42,519 bases of DNA from Geobacteraceae bacterium (lineage in GTDB: Bacteria; Desulfobacterota; Desulfuromonadia; Geobacterales; Geobacteraceae): assembly GCA_028683555.1 (NCBI GenBank), contig JAQUHN010000010.1, positions 1 to 42,519 of the forward strand, read 5' to 3'. The position numbers were made by a program, and so were the translations under genes. The notes under the pieces are model-generated. The model saw only the letters and a list, made by a program, of their open reading frames with translations. It was not told the origin of the DNA and searched no databases. This document shows, in pieces, positions 8,297 to 16,218 of the stretch; position 1 is the stretch's first letter, and every line of letters begins with the position of its first letter.

Positions 8297-9778
8297 ATGA
8301 AGATCCTGCTGGTTTATCCAAAGTACCCGGACACCTTCTGGAGTTTCACCTACGCCCTGAAATTCATCGCCAAAAAAGCATGCTATCCTCCACTGGGCCT
8401 GTTGACTGTTGCCGCGATGCTGCCTGAAAGCTGGGAAAAAAGGCTCGTCGACATGAATGTGCAGCCGCTTTCCGACAAGGAGCTACAATGGGCCGACCTG
8501 GTATTCATCAGCGCCATGACAATTCAGAAGGAATCAGTGGAAAAGCTGCTGGACAGGTGTCGACACATCGGGGTGCGAACCGTTGCCGGAGGTCCTCTTT
8601 TCACCACCAGTTCCGCCGATTTCGACCAGGTCGACCACTTGGTGCTCAACGAGGCAGAGGTGACGCTCCCCTCTTTTCTTGCAGACCTTCAGAGCGGTCA
8701 GGCCCGGCACATCTACTCCTCAGACAGGCGTGCGGATTTGCGGGACACGCCCAGCCCGCTCTGGAAATTGGCTGACACGAAAAAATATGCTGCCATGAAC
8801 ATCCAGTATTCCAGGGGTTGTCCTTTCGACTGTGAATTCTGCGACATTACCGCCCTGTTCGGCCGCAGGCCAAGAACGAAGAGCAGAGAACAGCTGCTTG
8901 CGGAAATGGAAAGCCTTTACCAGGATGGTTGGCGGGGAGGAATTTTCTTTGTCGACGACAATTTCATCGGCGACAGGAAAAAACTGAAAAGCACCGTACT
9001 GCCCGCGATCATTCAATGGATGAAGCAAAAAGGCCATCCCTTCACCTTTGTCACCGAGGCGTCCATAGACCTGGCAGATGACGGAGAGCTGATGCAGCTG
9101 ATGGTTGACGCCGGCTTCGAAGAGGTCTTCATCGGCATCGAGAGTCCCTGTGAAGAAGGCCTCCAGGAAAGCGGCAAGGTCCAGAACAGGAACCGCGACC
9201 TGCTTGCCTCGGTCAAGAAGATCCAGCAGGCAGGCCTACAGGTCCAGGCAGGCTTTATCGTCGGCTTTGACAGCGATCCGCCGACAATCTTCGAGCGGCA
9301 TATCCGCTTCATCCAGGAAAGCGGCATTGTAACCGCCATGGTCGGGATGCTCACCGCACTGCGCGGCACGAAACTCTATCACCGACTGGTACGCGAAGGG
9401 AGGCTGCTGGAAGATGCTTCCGGCAACAACACCTCAATCGCCACGAACTTCATCCCGACCATGAATATGGAAGCGCTGATCAGCGGCTACCGCAGCATCA
9501 TCGACACCATTTATGCGCCCAAGTACTATTACCGCCGCGTCCTCACCTTCCTCAAGGACTACCGACCGCCGCGAAAGGGTAGCCTTCGACTGAAGCCCGG
9601 CTATATCGTGGCATTATTCAAATCCATGCTGATACTGGGAATCCTGGGCAAGGAAAGGTTCCAATACTGGAAACTGTTCTTCTGGTCGCTTTTCCGAAGG
9701 CCGCGGCTCTTTCCGACAGCCATTACGCTCGCCATATACGGTTTCCATTTCCGAAAGATCGCGGAAAAGAACATGTAG
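8297..9778 (+). CDS. B12-binding-domain radical SAM protein, DUF4070/HpnP-like
   Basis: A 493-residue enzyme. Residues 1 to about 150 form a Rossmann-like cobalamin-binding-type domain (MKILLVYPKYPDTFW, LVFISAMTIQK, VRTVAGGPLFTT) without a DxHxxG lower-ligand motif. The radical SAM core carries the 4Fe-4S motif CPFDCEFC at Cys175, Cys179 and Cys182. The C-terminal third fits DUF4070. The opening block resembles hopanoid C-2 methylase HpnP and its relatives, so methylation of an unactivated carbon in a lipid is possible, but no hopanoid gene lies nearby. Start 8297 was chosen for the GGAG upstream and because homologues begin with this strand; the frame extends 57 codons further without support. 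Its end nearly meets the converging gene at 9818. Confidence 0.85.
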   Translation: MKILLVYPKYPDTFWSFTYALKFIAKKACYPPLGLLTVAAMLPESWEKRLVDMNVQPLSDKELQWADLVFISAMTIQKESVEKLLDRCRHIGVRTVAGGPLFTTSSADFDQVDHLVLNEAEVTLPSFLADLQSGQARHIYSSDRRADLRDTPSPLWKLADTKKYAAMNIQYSRGCPFDCEFCDITALFGRRPRTKSREQLLAEMESLYQDGWRGGIFFVDDNFIGDRKKLKSTVLPAIIQWMKQKGHPFTFVTEASIDLADDGELMQLMVDAGFEEVFIGIESPCEEGLQESGKVQNRNRDLLASVKKIQQAGLQVQAGFIVGFDSDPPTIFERHIRFIQESGIVTAMVGMLTALRGTKLYHRLVREGRLLEDASGNNTSIATNFIPTMNMEALISGYRSIIDTIYAPKYYYRRVLTFLKDYRPPRKGSLRLKPGYIVALFKSMLILGILGKERFQYWKLFFWSLFRRPRLFPTAITLAIYGFHFRKIAEKNM

Positions 9779-9817
9779 TTTCAAGCCGGAAAGCCTGACC
9801 CAGGGCAGGTGAAATCA

Positions 9818-11212
9818 TCACAGCGCATCAAGCTCACAGTAGCCGGGAGATTCACAGTATTTTTCCCGTGGGGCAATCATTATTCCTTCCGTGCGGGTTG
9901 CATGCTTCATGGCAAGGCACACCTTTTTATTCCTCAAGACAGCTGCTTTTGTCGCCTGCCAGGCTCCGGCCTGCGAGAAAGAACCCAGTGCTTCCGCATT
10001 ACTGTCCAAATCCCAGGTAACAAAGGTGCTGATGCAAACGTTCCCTTCTCTGGCAATGCGAGGAACCGTTTTGCCCGCCTCGGTGGTAACGGTGAGGTCT
10101 CGAGAGCCGAACTCCGGCCCGGACGGAACGCTGATGGACAACTCATATTCAACACGATACATGGTGTAGGAGCTTTTCCGAAAGTTCGGATCCGCCGCAT
10201 CAATCTTCTGGGAAGTCTCTTCCGGCTTTTTCACCAGGGCAGCGGGATAGGGCGTCACCAGCAGATTCTTGCTTTTTTCGATTGCCCCGTTCGCTCCTCC
10301 CTGTGAAGATATCCCTTTATATCCTGCCGGAACCCAATGATTGTCTTTTTCACGCAAATGTTCCCATAAGCTAACGGAGACCGGGGCAACTACGACATTG
10401 ACGATTTCCACCCGAACCCCTTCTTCCTCCCACGTGTTATCAACACTGCCGCGCGGCGTAATGGACAGCGGCGAAAAAGTGTCCCGATGGAGAAAATCCA
10501 GATAGGTGGTCAGAACCAGGTTTGCAGTTTCACCTGGTAATATCTTTTGCACGCTACTGTTGTTCTGAGCCGTTTCTTTCCCTGTCTCGGCCTGCCCCTG
10601 GCGCGCCGTTATTGACTGTGCAGGGGCATCCTGGTCGCTTGCCTGATGCGGTTCACGATTATAGAGGAAGATAACCACGAAGCATACCGCGGCCGCACTA
10701 AGCAGAAGCGTGACAGGTCGGAATAAAACCGAAAGTCCGGCGTCCTTGCGCACCAGCAACTTCTCTTCGGCTTGCTTCAACACCGGCGGGACAGTCTCGT
10801 TTTCAGAAGGTATGTTTCTGGAAAACTTGGCGACGATGATTCCACAGGCCGGACACTCGCCCAGCCCATCATAGGCGGTCAGCAAGGGATCATCGGCCGT
10901 CGTTGCATTGTAGCCGCAATTGGGGCAGGTCTTGATGGCAGGCGCAATTTTCGGCGGCGGCGATTGCGCGCCTGATGCGTCCTTCATTGGTTCGATCCGG
11001 CAGGCACACCCGGCATTCTCTAAAATCTTCCGGCATTTCATTGCCGCCTGGTAGTCCACACCCGACTTGACAAGTAGCGGAAATTTCGCAAGCCGTTGTT
11101 CGATCTTTTCCGGCGAAACGCGAAATGCCTGCGCCAGCTTTTTTTTCACCACATCATGATCGTTGTCCGGTTGAATACCCAGTAGTACAATTCTGTAGCC
11201 ATTGTTTTCCAT
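9818..11212 (-). CDS. Unknown zinc-ribbon protein with one membrane segment
   Basis: A 464-residue protein of unknown function. Residues about 5-76 form a small alpha/beta domain (KKKLAQAFRVSPEKIEQRL ... AMKCRKILENAGC) resembling the C-terminal fold of ribosomal L7/L12, seen here as an accessory domain. A zinc ribbon follows with Cys96/Cys99 (CPNCG) and Cys120/Cys123 (CPACG). A single membrane helix lies at about 162-184. After a Gln/Ala-rich linker comes an extracytoplasmic domain of about 230 residues with no motif I recognise. The layout suggests a cytoplasmic metal-binding head anchored to a periplasmic domain. It is probably monocistronic and convergent with the radical SAM gene. Confidence 0.75.
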   Translation of the reverse strand: MENNGYRIVLLGIQPDNDHDVVKKKLAQAFRVSPEKIEQRLAKFPLLVKSGVDYQAAMKCRKILENAGCACRIEPMKDASGAQSPPPKIAPAIKTCPNCGYNATTADDPLLTAYDGLGECPACGIIVAKFSRNIPSENETVPPVLKQAEEKLLVRKDAGLSVLFRPVTLLLSAAAVCFVVIFLYNREPHQASDQDAPAQSITARQGQAETGKETAQNNSSVQKILPGETANLVLTTYLDFLHRDTFSPLSITPRGSVDNTWEEEGVRVEIVNVVVAPVSVSLWEHLREKDNHWVPAGYKGISSQGGANGAIEKSKNLLVTPYPAALVKKPEETSQKIDAADPNFRKSSYTMYRVEYELSISVPSGPEFGSRDLTVTTEAGKTVPRIAREGNVCISTFVTWDLDSNAEALGSFSQAGAWQATKAAVLRNKKVCLAMKHATRTEGIMIAPREKYCESPGYCELDAL

Positions 11213-11872
11213 AAGGCGCCCTCTCGAATGATTTCCTACGAAACGTGCCTTCTGCTTTGGCAGAATTCGCGATACTCAGCCCCGTAATTTCTCCACGAAC
11301 GAACCCTGATTTTACCTGTCCTGCAGGCACTTCACATGGTGCAGTTGTGAGCAGAATTCACCTTTCTTCAGCCATGACCATTGATTATCTTGCACCTACG
11401 GGAAAATACCAGATCAATGATTCAATAACAATTAATTTGTTTCAATTCTAATCATCAAATTATTTTTCCTGCCGCAACAACAGCGAAATTGTTGCATTAT
11501 CCGAAATGACCATTGACCAGCACTACAGAGCAGTGCGAACAGGATATCACCCGCCAGGCATCGCAAACAGCTCGAAATTTGCCAACACCACACCAGCGTC
11601 GCCCTGGAACGCACATCAAACAATCATAAACCCAGCTAACAGACCACCCGCCAAATGTTTATTTCTAAACAAGCGAAACTTCCTCGTGATGCAAATAATG
11701 CAACGCCGTTGCTGGCGGGACAGCGTAGACCTTGATCCCGCCAACTCGACAACCTTCTCCCTACCATGCCGATATTTCGAAAAAATGGAATACGGGGTAT
11801 CTTCTCGAGGAAATTCTTGCTAGCATGGTAGCAACGGATATCCCGGAACAGCATCCCTTGGGAGGTTAGATT
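11213..11872. other. Intergenic region rich in inverted repeats
   Basis: About 660 bases between two divergent genes, with no supported coding frame. It holds three clear inverted repeats: GCAACAA (11474-11480) with TTGTTGC (11489-11495); GGCGGGA (11714-11720) with TCCCGCC (11736-11742); and the large composite hairpin at 11761-11831. Promoters for both flanking genes must lie here. The right part, about 11,700-11,872, is probably the untranslated leader of the M23 peptidase gene. Confidence 0.55.
11761..11831 (+). other. Composite leader hairpin upstream of the M23 peptidase gene
   Basis: A perfect 9-bp outer stem CTACCATGC (11761-11769) and GCATGGTAG (11823-11831) encloses further complementary segments: ATTTC (11774-11778) with GAAAT (11810-11814), and ATAC (11790-11793) with GTAT (11797-11800) around a GGG loop. 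The element ends about 29 bases before the ribosome binding site. It could be a structured RNA leader or a protein-binding site. Confidence 0.5.
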
Positions 11873-13177
11873 TTGAAACAACGTGCACTTTTGTTCCTGT
11901 TCGTCATTCTCATCGGCCTGACCGCCAGCTACCTGTTACTGCGGGACGGCAAAGCCCCGCAACTGGCTTTCTACCCGGCCAACGGCTCGGTCTCCGCAAA
12001 CAACCCTCCAACTCTGACCTTGACAGACACCGGAACCGGTCTGCAAAACCTGGTTGTCACCGTTTCCCAGGAGGGAAAAGCCACGGAACTGATCGACACC
12101 ACCTTTCCGGACGGCACAACCCGTCACACGGTCGCGCTGCCCTTGGCCAAGCTCGGATTGAAAGACGGCCCTCTGGTCATCGACATCGCAACCAAGGACA
12201 ACGCACTGCTGGCAAACCGCACCAAACAGAAGCTGACCGTGGCATTGGATAATCGCCCCCCCACCATTTCCGTCCTGACCACCGCCCACAACATGAATCA
12301 AGGCGGCTCGGGGCTGGTAATGTTCCGCGTCTCCGAGAAAGTGCAGCGCAGCGGAGTGCAGGTGGGTGACCGCTTTTTCCCGGCTTTTCCCCAGCAGGGC
12401 GAGGTCTTTGCCTGCCTGTTCGCCTTTCCCTACGATGTGAAAGCGGGCGATTTCCTGCCGCGATTGGTTGCTGTTGACCTGGCCGGCAACGAACGTATCA
12501 GCGGCATCAACTTTCACACCAGGCTCAAACCCCTCAAGTCCGACCGGATCACCATCAGCCAGGGCTTTCTTAATGAAAAAATGCCGGATTTCCAGCACTT
12601 CTTCCCGGACACCAGGGATCCGCTGCAGCTGTTCCTGCGGGTCAACGGCGAACTCCGCGCCGCGAATGTCGCCAAGCTGAAGGAATTTGCGGCAAAGACT
12701 GCCGGCAAGCCCCTCTGGCAGGGTGCCTTTCTGCGCCTGCCCAACGCTGCGCCCAAGGCCGGCTTCAACGACCAGCGTGACTACTACTTCAATGACAAAA
12801 AGATCGATCACCAAACCCACCTGGGCCAAGACCTGGCATCGCTGGCAGCATCGCCGGTACCGGCCGCCAACAGCGGTACGGTCGTCTTCGCCGATGAACT
12901 GGGTATCTACGGCCAGTGTGTCATCATCGACCACGGCCTCGGCCTGCAGAGCCTCTACTCTCACCTGAGCAGCATCAACGTAGCTGTCGGCGCCTCGGTA
13001 ACCAAAGGTCAAATAATCGGTCGTACCGGCACCACCGGCATGGCTGGCGGCGATCACCTGCACTTCGGCATTCTCCTGAACGGAATCGAAGTCGATCCAC
13101 TGGAATGGCTGGACCAGCACTGGATTACCGACAACTTCACCGACAAGCGGAACAGCGCCATGACTACCGCCAAGTGA
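11873..13177 (+). CDS. M23 family (LytM-type) metallopeptidase, membrane-anchored
   Basis: A 434-residue protein with an N-terminal membrane anchor or signal (about 5-23), a beta-rich region of about 270 residues and a C-terminal LytM domain. Zinc ligands are visible: His316 and Asp320 in HLGQDLAS, and His395-Leu-His397 in DHLHFGI. The conserved LYSHLSS strand is present. Such enzymes cut peptidoglycan cross-links or act as regulators of amidases; with all ligands present this one is probably catalytic. The start is TTG at 11873, fixed by GGGAGG seven bases upstream. It stands alone on this strand. A second, differently built M23 protein lies 3 kb away on the opposite strand. Confidence 0.9.
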   Translation: MKQRALLFLFVILIGLTASYLLLRDGKAPQLAFYPANGSVSANNPPTLTLTDTGTGLQNLVVTVSQEGKATELIDTTFPDGTTRHTVALPLAKLGLKDGPLVIDIATKDNALLANRTKQKLTVALDNRPPTISVLTTAHNMNQGGSGLVMFRVSEKVQRSGVQVGDRFFPAFPQQGEVFACLFAFPYDVKAGDFLPRLVAVDLAGNERISGINFHTRLKPLKSDRITISQGFLNEKMPDFQHFFPDTRDPLQLFLRVNGELRAANVAKLKEFAAKTAGKPLWQGAFLRLPNAAPKAGFNDQRDYYFNDKKIDHQTHLGQDLASLAASPVPAANSGTVVFADELGIYGQCVIIDHGLGLQSLYSHLSSINVAVGASVTKGQIIGRTGTTGMAGGDHLHFGILLNGIEVDPLEWLDQHWITDNFTDKRNSAMTTAK

Positions 13178-13492
13178 GATATCACTGACAACATATGCTT
13201 TCCCGTGCCGAGGCACCGGCACTCCGGCCGTCGATGATTGACGAAAAAACAAAGGGGCACTCTCCATGAACAATTTCCGTTCACGGGGAGTGCCCCTGCT
13301 TGCAGTTACTGTCCTGCGTCCCAACACTCTTGCTACTTCATGATAACTGATTGGCGAGGGCGCCAACACCGCAGTAGCTGCGCTGACAGCTGCTCCGTAT
13401 CTTTTTCGATAACCTGCAGAAGCATCACCCTTTCCGCCAGAACAGGTTAGACCGAATACGTACCGTGTCACTGACCTCGCAAAGGCAGGAAC
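13178..13492. other. Intergenic region between convergent genes, contains repeat copy 1
   Basis: About 315 bases between the M23 gene stop and the end of the leftward GT-C gene. The main content is the hairpin repeat at 13244-13341. Nothing else coding is seen. Confidence 0.6.
13244..13341 (-). repeat. Dispersed hairpin repeat, copy 1; terminator-like on the minus strand
   Basis: The stem GGGGCACTC (13254-13262) with GAGTGCCCC (13288-13296) continues inward with further pairing (TGAAC with GTTCA). Read on the minus strand it is followed by TTTGTTTTTT, an intrinsic terminator. On the other side of the stem a flank related to ATGAAGTAGCAAGAGTGTTGGG is shared with the second copy at 16063-16144. 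It lies about 200 bases beyond the stop of the leftward GT-C gene. Confidence 0.7.
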
Positions 13493-15007
13493 CTACCCAT
13501 TGTTACGAGGACGCATTATTTTATACACCGAGAAATCGGCATTCTCATAGATACGTTGCAGCAAATCCATGCTGGTTGCATTGGAGATATTTTCCGGCGC
13601 CAGTTGGCAATAGTTGCCCATGTGTTTGTGCAAGACGAGATAGTTTCCCTTCTGCAACCGGGAAGGGTCGTCGATCAGAATGGAATTCCTGCCGGTCATC
13701 ATTCTCAGCACGCGAGGTTTGAAGAAAACAATCACATCATCATGCTTTGTGCTGTTTTTGATAAAGTTGAACATATCCATGCTGCGAGCGGCAAAAGGGC
13801 CGTCCACTTCTCGCCCATTCACCAGGTTCACCGCGGCATGGTACGAGGAAACGACCAGGAAAGACCCGACAACGACAATGCCGGCAGCATAGCAGAGCCG
13901 TCTCCCGGCAGTATGTAAATGCTGACTTAAGCCGAAATTGACAGTCATCATGCCGGTATAGACAAAATACAGGTAAAAAGGAAGTATCGGAAAAAGAAAG
14001 CGCAACCCCTGGACAGCCGGCCAGACTATATAGAGCACTACGGTAAGAAAACCATAGATGAGAAAATGATAGTCTCTCTTGATCCTGTTACCAACACCGG
14101 CAACCAGGAACACCAGTGTCATCCCATAGACAATCGTGGCATTGAAGATCAACAGACCATCAAAAAAACTGGCTGGCAACATGCCATAATAAGCCAGATT
14201 TTCCTTAATGACGGATAGTGACAATCTGCCAAAGTGGGAGACATGAGATGTTCCCCCTTGCACAAAAATCAGCGATGACAGCACGGAAAGCACCACGAAA
14301 ACGGCACCGGGAATCAAATCCAACAGAATATTTGCCCTGTTTTTTTTATTGCTATATTTATCGAGACTGAGGTAGTCGAGTACCTGGCACGATACGATCA
14401 TAATCAATAACAGGGCACCATTTGTTCTGATGAAAAATGCCATGAACGCAGCACAACCCAACAGAATAAGGTCTAATGACCTGGTTGTGATCTTCTTTTT
14501 CGACAGAATGATTCTATCTGTCAGCAGAACAGTCAGCGTCGAGAAGAATAAAAACGGTATATCTGACAAGATAGAGTCGTTAAAACGTATCAAATACGGA
14601 TTAAAAGCAAATGCCGAAAGAATCATGACGTTGCCTGCGAATGACACCCGATCCTTGAACAGCAGAAAAATGCAGAGCAAAAACAATGCAAAAAACAGCA
14701 GCGACACGATTTTGAAAGCCATGAGATTGAAACCGAACAGGTAATAAACCGGTGCGAGCAAAACCGGGAATCCCCAGGGATAGGCAGTCGGCCCGATAGC
14801 CCGTGATGAATTCTCAACGGCAAAGGTATTGGACGCCACAAACTCGTTCATCGTACCGTCGACAATGCTTCTCGCCTGCATCAGATAGGATGAAAAATCC
14901 CCGCCCCAATTGTGGCCGTCCGTCAAGGACAAACAGGTCAGCAAACCAGACAGGAGAATGATTGCAACGGGCAGGAAGATTTTGGCATTTTTCATATCAT
15001 AGGGCAT
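13493..15007 (-). CDS. GT-C type membrane glycosyltransferase (GT39/ArnT-like)
   Basis: A 504-residue polytopic membrane protein with roughly ten to eleven hydrophobic segments. The first extracytoplasmic loop has WGGDFSSYLMQARSIVDG, whose acidic residue fits the catalytic Asp of GT-C enzymes that use polyprenyl-phosphate sugars; a second loop carries TAYPWGFPVLLAP as in the GT39 group. The C-terminal 120 residues are soluble. It probably transfers a sugar from a lipid-phosphate donor at the outer face of the membrane. The GT2 gene just upstream could make that donor. The gene is visibly more AT-rich than its neighbours, with many AAA/TTT codons. No strong ribosome binding site is seen before ATG 15007; an ATG four codons later is possible. 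Confidence 0.75.
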   Translation of the reverse strand: MPYDMKNAKIFLPVAIILLSGLLTCLSLTDGHNWGGDFSSYLMQARSIVDGTMNEFVASNTFAVENSSRAIGPTAYPWGFPVLLAPVYYLFGFNLMAFKIVSLLFFALFLLCIFLLFKDRVSFAGNVMILSAFAFNPYLIRFNDSILSDIPFLFFSTLTVLLTDRIILSKKKITTRSLDLILLGCAAFMAFFIRTNGALLLIMIVSCQVLDYLSLDKYSNKKNRANILLDLIPGAVFVVLSVLSSLIFVQGGTSHVSHFGRLSLSVIKENLAYYGMLPASFFDGLLIFNATIVYGMTLVFLVAGVGNRIKRDYHFLIYGFLTVVLYIVWPAVQGLRFLFPILPFYLYFVYTGMMTVNFGLSQHLHTAGRRLCYAAGIVVVGSFLVVSSYHAAVNLVNGREVDGPFAARSMDMFNFIKNSTKHDDVIVFFKPRVLRMMTGRNSILIDDPSRLQKGNYLVLHKHMGNYCQLAPENISNATSMDLLQRIYENADFSVYKIMRPRNNG

Positions 15008-15095
15008 GCGACCTGGAGGAAAACCAGGCAGCGTTGTGATTGAGCTGTTTCAGGCAACTCTCGAGGGGAACGGCGGGCAACCGCATCAAAGCCAA

Positions 15096-15119
15096 GGTGC
15101 CACTGAAATCGGTGGCACC
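15096..15119. other. Perfect 8-bp hairpin between the two glycosyltransferase genes
   Basis: GGTGCCAC (15096-15103) pairs with GTGGCACC (15112-15119) around an 8-base loop. It lies in the 129-base gap between GT2 and GT-C. The T-tract on the minus strand is poor (TTGGCTTTG), so it may be an mRNA-processing or partial-termination element rather than a full terminator. Confidence 0.5.
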
Positions 15120-15136
15120 AAGATTGTTTTTCCGAT

Positions 15137-15826
15137 TCAATTTTTGCAGAGAAAACTATATTTCACCAGACACCACAGGGCAACGACGCCATCTTTCCAG
15201 CCGATCTTTTTTCCTTCGGCATAATCTCTGCCATAGTAGGAAATGCCCACCTCGTAAATTCTCAGCTTCTTTTTGGCAATTTTCACGGTGAACTCTGGCT
15301 CAAAACCGAAACGGTTCTGTTCGATCCGTATTTTCTTGAGGATATCGGACCGGAACACCTTGTAACACGTCTCCATATCGGACAGGTTGAGATTCGTGAT
15401 TACATTGGAGACCAATGTCAAAAACTTGTTGCCGACATAGTGCCAGAAAAAAAGCACACGCCGTTCCGAACCTGACAGAAAACGTGATCCATAGACAACA
15501 TCTGCCTGACCTGAAACTATTGGTCCGATGAGCCGATGATATTCATTCGGATCATATTCAAGATCAGCATCCTGGATAATTACGATATCCCCGGAAACAT
15601 GATTGAATCCGGTCTGCAAGGCAGCGCCTTTCCCCTTGTTTCGATCATGATACACAACCTTGACAGCGTCATTTTTCAGATTTTCGAGACACTCTCTTGT
15701 CCCATCCGTTGAGCAATCATCGACAATAATGATTTCTTTTTCGAGGCCAACCTGCTGAACCTTTTCAAGTATCTTATGGATCGTTTGTCTTTCGTTATAC
15801 ACCGGCATTACTACTGATATTTTCAT
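15137..15826 (-). CDS. Family 2 glycosyltransferase, polyprenyl-phosphate sugar synthase-like
   Basis: A 229-residue GT-A enzyme. Diagnostic motifs are the nucleotide-binding start [21 protein letters not shown], the metal-binding QDADLEYDP and the acceptor-side DMETCYKVF. This pattern and the short length match dolichyl/undecaprenyl-phosphate mannosyl- or glucosyltransferases (DPM1-like) lacking the C-terminal membrane anchor. It would transfer a sugar from a nucleotide donor to polyprenyl phosphate on the cytoplasmic face, supplying the GT-C enzyme encoded 129 bases downstream on the same strand. Like that gene it is AT-rich, so the pair may have been acquired together. Confidence 0.88.
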   Translation of the reverse strand: MKISVVMPVYNERQTIHKILEKVQQVGLEKEIIIVDDCSTDGTRECLENLKNDAVKVVYHDRNKGKGAALQTGFNHVSGDIVIIQDADLEYDPNEYHRLIGPIVSGQADVVYGSRFLSGSERRVLFFWHYVGNKFLTLVSNVITNLNLSDMETCYKVFRSDILKKIRIEQNRFGFEPEFTVKIAKKKLRIYEVGISYYGRDYAEGKKIGWKDGVVALWCLVKYSFLCKN

Positions 15827-16218
15827 TGCAACAGCTCCTGCTCACTTGGCGGATTTATTGTATTGACTACACCATTTCTGAAGATCGTCAGCTTTCACAC
15901 CATAAAAACCGGTATTTATTAGTATTTTCGCAAAAATAGCAAATAGCGCCGAATTCGGCAATACATTATTGCCAGCCCCATCATGCCCTGTCAGAGCCAT
16001 CCGCCTATGAGCACAAAACAATACCAAACCAGGCCAGTTGCAGCTTGCTGCCGATAGCCCGGCAAAACAAGGGGCACTCGCCATGAACCGTCTCCGGCCA
16101 CGGCACGTGCCCCTTTCGTCACGCCCAACACCCTGCATTTTCATTCTCTCACGCTGGCCTGCTTTGCTCCGCTTTTCCCTGGCGGGAACTGCCAATCGAA
16201 ATGCCCGGCGCCGGCCCC
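15827..16218. other. Intergenic region containing repeat copy 2
   Basis: About 390 bases between the M23 lipoprotein gene and the GT2 gene. An open frame on the minus strand (15842-16195) runs through it, but most of that frame is the hairpin repeat and it has no ribosome binding site or family resemblance, so it is not called as a gene. Confidence 0.6.
16063..16144 (-). repeat. Dispersed hairpin repeat, copy 2; terminator-like on the minus strand
   Basis: The stem GGGGCAC (16071-16077) with GTGCCCC (16107-16113) encloses CATGAACC-like loop sequence shared with copy 1. Read on the minus strand it is followed by TTGTTTTG. The shared flank (ATGAAAATGCAGGGTGTTGGG on the minus strand) is at 16124-16144. 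It lies about 105 bases beyond the stop of the leftward M23 lipoprotein gene. Confidence 0.7.

Noticed and set aside
11213-11872. c-di-GMP (GEMM) riboswitch, common in Geobacter-like bacteria, in the structured intergenic regions
   Set aside because: The conserved GEMM core segments (such as the GCAAA-containing joining regions with a tetraloop receptor) were not found here or in the other intergenic regions.
11936-13471. A 511-codon open frame on the minus strand opposite the M23 peptidase gene
   Set aside because: The plus-strand frame has a GGGAGG start, signal anchor and full zinc motifs; the opposite frame has no recognisable domain and runs through the hairpin repeat.
15842-16195. A 117-codon minus-strand frame between GT2 and the M23 lipoprotein gene
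   Set aside because: Much of it is the hairpin repeat translated, there is no ribosome binding site, and the sequence is Arg-rich low-information residues without a family.
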